A stretch of DNA of 64,000 nt from Hyphomicrobiales bacterium. GTDB lineage: Bacteria; Pseudomonadota; Alphaproteobacteria; Rhizobiales; Rhizobiaceae. Below the pieces are notes generated by a model. The model saw nothing but the letters and a program-made list of their open reading frames with translations. It had not been told where the DNA came from and searched no databases. The DNA is taken from contig UCCA01000007.1 in NCBI GenBank assembly GCA_900470805.1, positions 22,770 through 86,769 of the forward strand, in the 5' to 3' direction. Numbering within the stretch: position 1 is the first letter of the stretch; every line of letters begins with the position of its first letter. Made by a program: the position numbers and the translations under genes. Of this stretch, positions 58,795 to 64,000 are shown in pieces.

Positions 58795-60681
58795 ATGTCA
58801 TACATTGAAAGCTTCGCGTCTCTCAGAAGTAGATTTTCCTCCATCACAGCACTCCTTCCCCGCCCTACGGCGAAGGCATCGCGACACTCGTTGAATTTTA
58901 GATCGCATGACGTCGAGCCCAACATTCCGTCGAATGAAGACCGACTGTTGCTGATGTCTCGGAGGCTGGAACTGGCACTTGAGGCATCCAGTGTGGGCGT
59001 GTGGGAACTCCATCCGACAACTAAGCACCTGATCTGGGATACTCGGATGAGCGAGATCTTCGGCCTCAGCTCCGGATCGGCGACGTTAGGCTACGATGAC
59101 TTCCGCGAACGCGTTCATTCTGACGACATCGCCGAAGTCGAAGAGGCTCTGACAGAGGCCATAGAGGCTCGTCGCAAGCTTGTTGGGCAATTTCGTATCT
59201 TCACTCCGTCTGGGGAGACTCGTATTATTAGAGCCTACGGCGTTACCCACATAATGCCCGACGGCGAGCGGGTTGTGATCGGCGCCAATTGGGATGTTAC
59301 TAAGGATATTCTGCTCCAGGAAGAGCTTCGTGACGCAGAGGAGCGAGCCCGAGCCCAAAACGAAGAGTTAGAAGCCGCCCGCAACGACCTTGAATTCCAG
59401 GCGCTTCACGATCCGCTTACGGGGCTACCCAACAGACGATATGTCGAACGATTTATCGAGAGACTGAAAGCCACCCCGGCTACCGAGAGAAAGCCAATAG
59501 CTTGCATTCATATCGACTTGGATCGCTTCAAGGAAGTGAATGACACGGCGGGGCACAATGTAGGCGACGCAGTTCTTCGTTCGATCTCTCAGGTCCTTGT
59601 TTCCCTGAGCAACTCCGCATGTTTCCTTGCGAGAATTGGGGGAGACGAGTTTGTAATCTTTATCCAGGCAGCAAATGCCGGTGAGCTTGCGAGTGAGATT
59701 GGCGCGAGCATCGTGACAAGGGTTGCCAAGCCTATTTCTGCGGATGGTCGGGAGTGGCGATTAGGCGCTAGTGTCGGAATCGCTGTGCAGGACACTTCGT
59801 GTGACATTTCCCAGCTGATCGCGGATGCCGACATAGCGCTCTATGAGGCGAAGAAGCGAGGCAAGGGACGCGTCAGACTGTACACCCCGACACTGAGAAG
59901 TGAGTTTGTCACGAGCAGGCAATTGGCCGATGAAATCCTTGCCGCGATTGAGCAGGATCAGTTCATCCCATTCTTCCAGCCTCAGTTCGACGCCAAGAGC
60001 CTTGAAATTGTCGGCGCTGAAGCCTTGGTTCGATGGAATCATCCCGAACGAGGGCTGATATCGCCAGCTGCTTTCCTGCCAGTCGCGGAAAAAATCGGAA
60101 AGCTGTGCGCGATCGACGAGATCATCCTTACCAAGTCGCTGGACGCCGTGCGCAAATTCGAAGCGGAAGGGTTCAGGCTTCCCCGTGTCTCGGTCAATGT
60201 GTCTGCACAACGGCTGAGGGAGGAAAGCTTCCTCTCAAAGCTTTCGTCGCTCCGGTTCAATCCGGGTTCGCTGTCTTTCGAATTGTTGGAGTCGATTTCA
60301 TTCGATGAGGAAGATCATGCGTTGAGCAAAGCGATCGAAAGCGTGAGAGGAATGGGCATCGAACTCGAAATCGATGATTTCGGTACCGGACACGCATCCC
60401 TGGTCAGCCTGATAGAACTGGCTCCCCATCGGTTGAAGATTGATCGCAAGCTCGTCAAACCGCTAGCGACATCGAACTCGCAGCGCAAGCTCATATCATC
60501 GGTCGTAGACATAGCGCGATCGATGGATATTGGCGTTGTAGCCGAGGGCGTGGAAACTTTCGAGCAGATCGAGATCTTGCGAGCCCTGGGGTGCTCGACG
60601 CTCCAAGGATTCCGGCTTGCGAAACCGATGCCTGAAAGCGAGGTTGTGCGGTTCGCGCTCGGGCGTGGTTGGATGCATTGA
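58795..60681 (+). CDS. PAS-GGDEF-EAL protein (c-di-GMP turnover)
   Basis: A 628-residue cytoplasmic signalling protein. Residues ~55-180 are a PAS_3 domain (LELALEASSVGVWELHPTTK and VVIGANWDVTKDILLQEEL), then a coiled coil (~178-200), GGDEF (signature RIGGDEFVIF, no RxxD site) and EAL with all catalytic marks: GAEALVRWNHPERG, SVNVSA, ELLES, DDFGTGHAS, KIDRKLV and EGVET. Both synthesis and breakdown of c-di-GMP are possible; the PAS domain should sense a signal. Start ATG 58795. It is monocistronic with a convergent terminator after it. Confidence 0.92.
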   Translation: MSYIESFASLRSRFSSITALLPRPTAKASRHSLNFRSHDVEPNIPSNEDRLLLMSRRLELALEASSVGVWELHPTTKHLIWDTRMSEIFGLSSGSATLGYDDFRERVHSDDIAEVEEALTEAIEARRKLVGQFRIFTPSGETRIIRAYGVTHIMPDGERVVIGANWDVTKDILLQEELRDAEERARAQNEELEAARNDLEFQALHDPLTGLPNRRYVERFIERLKATPATERKPIACIHIDLDRFKEVNDTAGHNVGDAVLRSISQVLVSLSNSACFLARIGGDEFVIFIQAANAGELASEIGASIVTRVAKPISADGREWRLGASVGIAVQDTSCDISQLIADADIALYEAKKRGKGRVRLYTPTLRSEFVTSRQLADEILAAIEQDQFIPFFQPQFDAKSLEIVGAEALVRWNHPERGLISPAAFLPVAEKIGKLCAIDEIILTKSLDAVRKFEAEGFRLPRVSVNVSAQRLREESFLSKLSSLRFNPGSLSFELLESISFDEEDHALSKAIESVRGMGIELEIDDFGTGHASLVSLIELAPHRLKIDRKLVKPLATSNSQRKLISSVVDIARSMDIGVVAEGVETFEQIEILRALGCSTLQGFRLAKPMPESEVVRFALGRGWMH

Positions 60682-60688
60682 CCACACG

Positions 60689-60723
60689 CAATCTGGTGCG
60701 CCGCGAGGTGGCACACCAGATTG
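60689..60723. terminator. Hairpin between convergent genes
   Basis: CAATCTGGTG (60689-60698) pairs perfectly with CACCAGATTG (60714-60723). Placed between the ends of the PAS-GGDEF-EAL and PfpI genes, it may serve both directions. Confidence 0.6.
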
Positions 60724-60734
60724 GCTTGGAGACG

Positions 60735-61421
60735 TCAGACCTCAACAACCACGTCATTGCGAAACAGAAGGTGTATAAACGCGATCGAATATTCTGACGC
60801 GGCTTTCTGGTTCTGCCCGGTGATCAGCTTGGCATCTATAACGACCTGAGTGCCAACCGTTGTAGAGGCGGAATAGAGAATTCCCGCCTTTTCCATCTCA
60901 ACCTGCGGCCAGTAGGGAATGAAGTTGTCCCCGTAGAGGGCTTCCACCTGAGCGTCCTCTGCCCGACTAAATCCGGTAGCCCGTCGCCCCTTCACGCGAG
61001 ACGGGTTGTTAGCCAGTGCAATCGAGCCGTGGCAAATTGTACCAACGACTTTCTCCTGTTCCCAGAAGTGATCGAGTAGCTTTCCAAGCTCCTCATTCGG
61101 GAACAGGTCGACGGCTGCGCCGCCCCCGCCAACCACATGGATTGCGTCGTAGCGCGTAGGGTCAACGTCCTTAAGTGCGATTGTCGAGAAGAGCCGGGCA
61201 ACTAGCGACTTGTCCGTAAGGAAGCCTTTGGAAACGAGGTCGTCAGCCTCCCAAGAGTTCTCGGCGAACGGATCGCTCATCGGGTCATACTTCACCTTGC
61301 CGCCTGCCGGGCTGGCGAAATCAATCTCGCATCCACGCTCAGAGAAATGCCAGTAGGGATGAGTCAACTCAGCGAGCCAATAGCCCATCTCCGAGCTGCT
61401 GGTAACGAACAAGATTTTCAA
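60735..61421 (-). CDS. DJ-1/PfpI-family protein
   Basis: A 228-residue protein of the type 1 glutamine amidotransferase-like fold with nucleophile motif VGTICHGSIALANNP and an acidic residue pair in the N-terminus (SSSEMGYWLAELTHPYWHF), typical of the HSP31-like glyoxalase/chaperone group. VGGGGAAVDLFPNEELGKLL is the conserved loop before it. Likely role: protection from glyoxals or other electrophiles. A CTTC-N7-GAAG palindrome lies 51 bases before its start. Confidence 0.88.
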   Translation of the reverse strand: MKILFVTSSSEMGYWLAELTHPYWHFSERGCEIDFASPAGGKVKYDPMSDPFAENSWEADDLVSKGFLTDKSLVARLFSTIALKDVDPTRYDAIHVVGGGGAAVDLFPNEELGKLLDHFWEQEKVVGTICHGSIALANNPSRVKGRRATGFSRAEDAQVEALYGDNFIPYWPQVEMEKAGILYSASTTVGTQVVIDAKLITGQNQKAASEYSIAFIHLLFRNDVVVEV

Positions 61422-61471
61422 TGCTTTCTCCGATTTGGATCAGATGAAGGTGACTTTGGTTTTGCATTAAG

Positions 61472-61486
61472 CTTCAAAATATGAAG
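61472..61486. promoter_or_regulatory. CTTC-N7-GAAG palindrome, copy 5
   Basis: CTTCAAAATATGAAG, 51 bases upstream of the PfpI-family gene at 61421. Confidence 0.7.
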
Positions 61487-61620
61487 TTATAACTACGAGG
61501 TCAAGGCATGCAGCTAGGGGATTGGCCCTGGCTAAAGGAGCGTGCTTTGGATTGGCTGATCGGCGAAGTCTGCCGATCATTCGAGCCTCAGTCGGTTGCG
61601 AAGGTGCGCGAATTGAGAAC

Positions 61621-61648
61621 GCGGGCCGCCCAACCCCAGGCGGCCCGC
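61621..61648. repeat. Very stable GC hairpin in intergenic DNA
   Basis: GCGGGCCGCC / GGCGGCCCGC, perfect 10-bp stem with an 8-base loop, no U tract on either side. The surrounding 61422-61904 interval has no supported gene apart from the palindrome at 61472. It may be a transcription barrier. Confidence 0.5.
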
Positions 61649-61904
61649 GCCAGCCGTCGAACTTACGCTCCATCACGGTCTAGGGCAGACCATTTGGTGA
61701 CGTCAGCGAGGCTTCACATGACGGCCATCATGCAGCTTAAACATGATGCTTGTAATGCTTGGAGTCAATCGGCCTGTTGAAAATATTGAATAATTTTAGT
61801 CCGTTATGCGATATTACACGTCGGCAGGAGCTGAGCAGAAAGAAGGAAAGTTGGACGATTTTTATTATAGAAAACTGGCTCAGTTGGCCTTGGTCCGATT
61901 TGCC

Positions 61905-62612
61905 CTATAACTTCAACGTGGGATCGAGCCAAACACGAAATCCTCCGAGAAATGCATTTTCGTTATGTCCCTGACGACAATGCTCCGGCATCGCCTTGAG
62001 CTTTTCAACATTGCCTCCGCCAATGACAATGTAGTCAGGTTCCAGTGCGGCGTTGAGCCTCTGTGTCACGTCAGCGACGGATTTACGCCAACGGGCCTTA
62101 CCGCGTGCTTCAAGGCCGCGAAGTCCAACGTAGTCCTCAAACGTTTGCCGCTTCTTATATGGAAGATGGGCAAGCTCCATCGGCATGCACACGTTTTCTG
62201 CGATCATTGCAGAACCAAGCCCCGTCCCGAGTCCAAGAAACAGCATTCGGCCGCCCTCGTAACTGCCGATAGCTTGCATTAGCGCGTCGTTCACCATGCG
62301 GACCGGCTTCCCGAACGCGCCGCTAAAGTCGTAGCCTTTCCAGCCGGAGGCGAGGTTGTGCGGCTCAATGGAAGGGGCATTGTCCGAAATGGGACCGGGA
62401 TACCCCATTCCGATTACGTCAAATTCCCAGTCTTTGCTGAGGTCTTTCACTGTTTTGACCATCAAATCTGGCGTCATCTGAGGTCCGGACACAGCTGATC
62501 GCTTTTCTCCCCCTTCGCTCAAATGAACTTTGACGTGGGATCCTCCCAAATCGATGGCGAGGACGCGCGGCGTTGATGCTCCACCGGTGGGAGAGATTGT
62601 GAGGTCGCTCAT
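61905..62612 (-). CDS. ROK-family kinase, polyphosphate-glucokinase-like
   Basis: A 235-residue sugar kinase from ATG 62612 (AGGAG upstream). Phosphate-binding VLAIDLGGSHVKVHLS, GMGYPGPISD, the LFLGLGTGLGSAM loop and MELAHLPYKKRQTFEDYVGL plus GLEARGKARWRKSVADVTQR are close to the polyphosphate/ATP glucokinase branch. It should phosphorylate glucose or a related sugar in the cytoplasm. The phosphoryl donor cannot be determined here. The gene follows the cyclase gene on the same strand, 52 bp away. Confidence 0.82.
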   Translation of the reverse strand: MSDLTISPTGGASTPRVLAIDLGGSHVKVHLSEGGEKRSAVSGPQMTPDLMVKTVKDLSKDWEFDVIGMGYPGPISDNAPSIEPHNLASGWKGYDFSGAFGKPVRMVNDALMQAIGSYEGGRMLFLGLGTGLGSAMIAENVCMPMELAHLPYKKRQTFEDYVGLRGLEARGKARWRKSVADVTQRLNAALEPDYIVIGGGNVEKLKAMPEHCRQGHNENAFLGGFRVWLDPTLKL

Positions 62613-62664
62613 TGTTACTCCTTGGCGTGGGGCAAACTGTTCGGCCCACGCTCGCTTTCCCATC

Positions 62665-63990
62665 TCAAGCAGAGCCTATGAGGGCATAGACCTCGACTGG
62701 CTCCCCTACCCCTCGTAGTGGATAAGTCCCCAAGTGCGCCATTTCATCTTGGTACCCTCCCATCTCGACGAAGGCTTTTGAAAACAGCACCGATCGCTGG
62801 GTCTCTTTAGTAAGTTCCTCAAGTCGAGATGTGACATTAACGGCCGGTCCGATGACGGTAAAATCCAGGCGGTTTCGGGAGCCGATATTTCCATACATGA
62901 CGTCGCCCACATGGACACCCATGCCGTAGCGCAACCTGCTTCGCCCGTGGTCCTCATGTTCGGCGTTCAGGGCTTCCATGGCTACCTTCGCCTCTCGAAT
63001 AGCGGATAGCAGTCTTCCACAAGCGTCTGGATCCGTCAGTCGAAAGACAGCTAGCAGGCCGTCCCCCATGAATTTCAGGATCTCGCCGCCGTGACGCTCG
63101 ATCGGACCGGACATCGCATCAAAATAACCGTTTAGCATTTCGATTACATCGTCTCGGGGCCAAAGATCGGAGATGGTGGTAAAATCGCGCAGATCACAGA
63201 TCAGTATCGCCGCGCCGAGTGTCTCACCACTTCCTCTCGTGGTCGCACCCGCCAGGATCTGTTCGCTCGCGTGAGGACCCACGTAGGTTCGCAAGAGTGT
63301 TCGGGTGATGACGTTCTTTATTCGAATCTCACTATGCAATGTAATTGCAGGTAGCAGATCCTCTAACACCTGCATGTCCTCGTCGCTAAAACCGCCAGGG
63401 GCATCACAAGCGAAGCTGATGATGTGCTTTTTCCCTAGCGTGTGAATGAGGGGCCAGGCGACGTAATCGGTCATGCCCTGGTCGCGAAGATCGTCATAAA
63501 TTGGATATTTTGTGGGATCGCCTCGACGTCCATAAAGTGGCTGCCTAACAACGGACGCCCCACCGAACAACTCGTTTACCGGACTTTGGAGGAATGCTGG
63601 TGTGCTTTCAACATCATACCCGAACGTATCGATCTCGGCCCCAGGCATTCCGTGACGCCAGACAATTCGGGCGCCGAGCCACTCCGGATGATTGGTGCGA
63701 AAGTGGAGGGTCGCCCGACCAATGGCGACACCTTGCGATCGAAGTCGCAGACACATCTCCACGAGAATGTTGTCGATGAACCGATCGTTCTGGACGTCGA
63801 GCATGAGCCAGTCGAGAATTCCGCGTCGTTGGATTGGCCACTTTCCCTGCGGGCCGTGCTTAACCGATCTCATCGCTTCGCTCGCACTGTAGTGACTGTA
63901 ATCGCAACAGCAGGTAGGGCTGCTCTCTGAAGACCTCGTTTCCGGTCCACCTGTCTCATCGATTTGGGATTTGGCCAAGGAGGATGTCAA
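62665..63990 (-). CDS. Class III adenylate cyclase
   Basis: The C-terminal ~180 residues are a class III nucleotide cyclase domain: AILICDLRDFTTISD (metal Asp), EILKFMGDGLLAVF (Lys and metal Asp), GMGVHVGDVMYGNIGS and RLDFTVIGPAVNVTSRLEEL with the adenine-specifying Asp and transition-state Asn/Arg. The ~220-residue N-terminal part looks like a GAF-type sensor without membrane helix. It should make cAMP in response to an unknown signal. The start is uncertain: ATG 63990 lies near the window edge and an internal ATG at 63873 (MRSVKHG) is a good alternative. The ROK kinase follows. Confidence 0.9.
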   Translation of the reverse strand: MTSSLAKSQIDETGGPETRSSESSPTCCCDYSHYSASEAMRSVKHGPQGKWPIQRRGILDWLMLDVQNDRFIDNILVEMCLRLRSQGVAIGRATLHFRTNHPEWLGARIVWRHGMPGAEIDTFGYDVESTPAFLQSPVNELFGGASVVRQPLYGRRGDPTKYPIYDDLRDQGMTDYVAWPLIHTLGKKHIISFACDAPGGFSDEDMQVLEDLLPAITLHSEIRIKNVITRTLLRTYVGPHASEQILAGATTRGSGETLGAAILICDLRDFTTISDLWPRDDVIEMLNGYFDAMSGPIERHGGEILKFMGDGLLAVFRLTDPDACGRLLSAIREAKVAMEALNAEHEDHGRSRLRYGMGVHVGDVMYGNIGSRNRLDFTVIGPAVNVTSRLEELTKETQRSVLFSKAFVEMGGYQDEMAHLGTYPLRGVGEPVEVYALIGSA

Positions 63991-64000
63991 GCATTGCTTC

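Noticed and set aside
1..64000. CRISPR arrays, insertion sequences, rRNA and complete tRNA genes
   Set aside because: No regularly spaced repeats, transposase motifs or RNA genes were recognised by eye on either strand.

Overview
The window looks like an accessory replicon or large genomic island of an alphaproteobacterium, most probably Rhizobiales (Rhizobium/Agrobacterium group). This rests on the families present: SyrB-like small regulators, DUF1684, DUF6314, LprI-like and thermonuclease-type exported proteins, GGDEF/EAL proteins, a LuxR solo, a class III cyclase, and many GTG/TTG starts with good Shine-Dalgarno sequences. I see no rRNA, convincing tRNA, CRISPR array, transposase, integrase, relaxase or replication gene, so the replicon type cannot be settled from the sequence.

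Layout. (1) 1-9.8 kb is a mosaic: an AlbA_2/Schlafen-like protein, a Ser/Thr kinase whose glycine-rich loop is displaced by a frameshift at an A7 run, a two-helix membrane protein, a decayed EmrB-type exporter, a DUF1684 protein and an orphan N6-adenine methyltransferase. (2) 9.8-14.1 kb has a membrane GGDEF-EAL protein, a methyltransferase and two small exported proteins. (3) 14.4-19.3 kb is a tightly coupled operon around a soluble VirD4/TraG-like ATPase with no conjugation genes near it, ending in a membrane-anchored TPR protein. (4) 19.3-27.6 kb holds small proteins of three lineage-specific families: four with a shared C-terminal helical tag, one TnsA-like protein, and a one- or two-module repeat family next to a phage-type Dam methylase. 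(5) 27.6-36.1 kb is dominated by exported proteins: thermonuclease, lipoprotein, LprI-like and ClpP-fold/SH3, plus a cold-shock protein and a lone XRE regulator. (6) 36.1-41.3 kb is a minus-strand operon in which a soluble FtsH-like AAA/M41 protease, a metallophosphoesterase and two unknown proteins overlap translationally, preceded by a second TnsA-like paralogue. (7) 41.5-64 kb is a metabolic, efflux and signalling region: aldehyde dehydrogenase, isochorismatase-like hydrolase, two DJ-1/PfpI proteins, three MFS transporters, carboxymuconolactone decarboxylase-like protein, aldo-keto reductase, tautomerase, SDR, two TetR regulators, LuxR solo, PAS-GGDEF-EAL, ROK kinase and a class III cyclase.

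How the genes may work together. The last region carries two operator families visible by eye. A 15-bp CTTC-N7-GAAG palindrome occurs five times before efflux, oxidoreductase and PfpI genes, suggesting one unidentified regulator of an electrophile or xenobiotic response. A TGAT-N4-ATCA palindrome lies both at a divergent TetR/MFS promoter and before the decarboxylase-like/GNAT pair. The strongest candidates for undescribed systems are the soluble M41 protease operon, the stand-alone VirD4-like operon, and the C-terminally tagged small proteins beside it. Functions of these are inferred from domains and gene order only.
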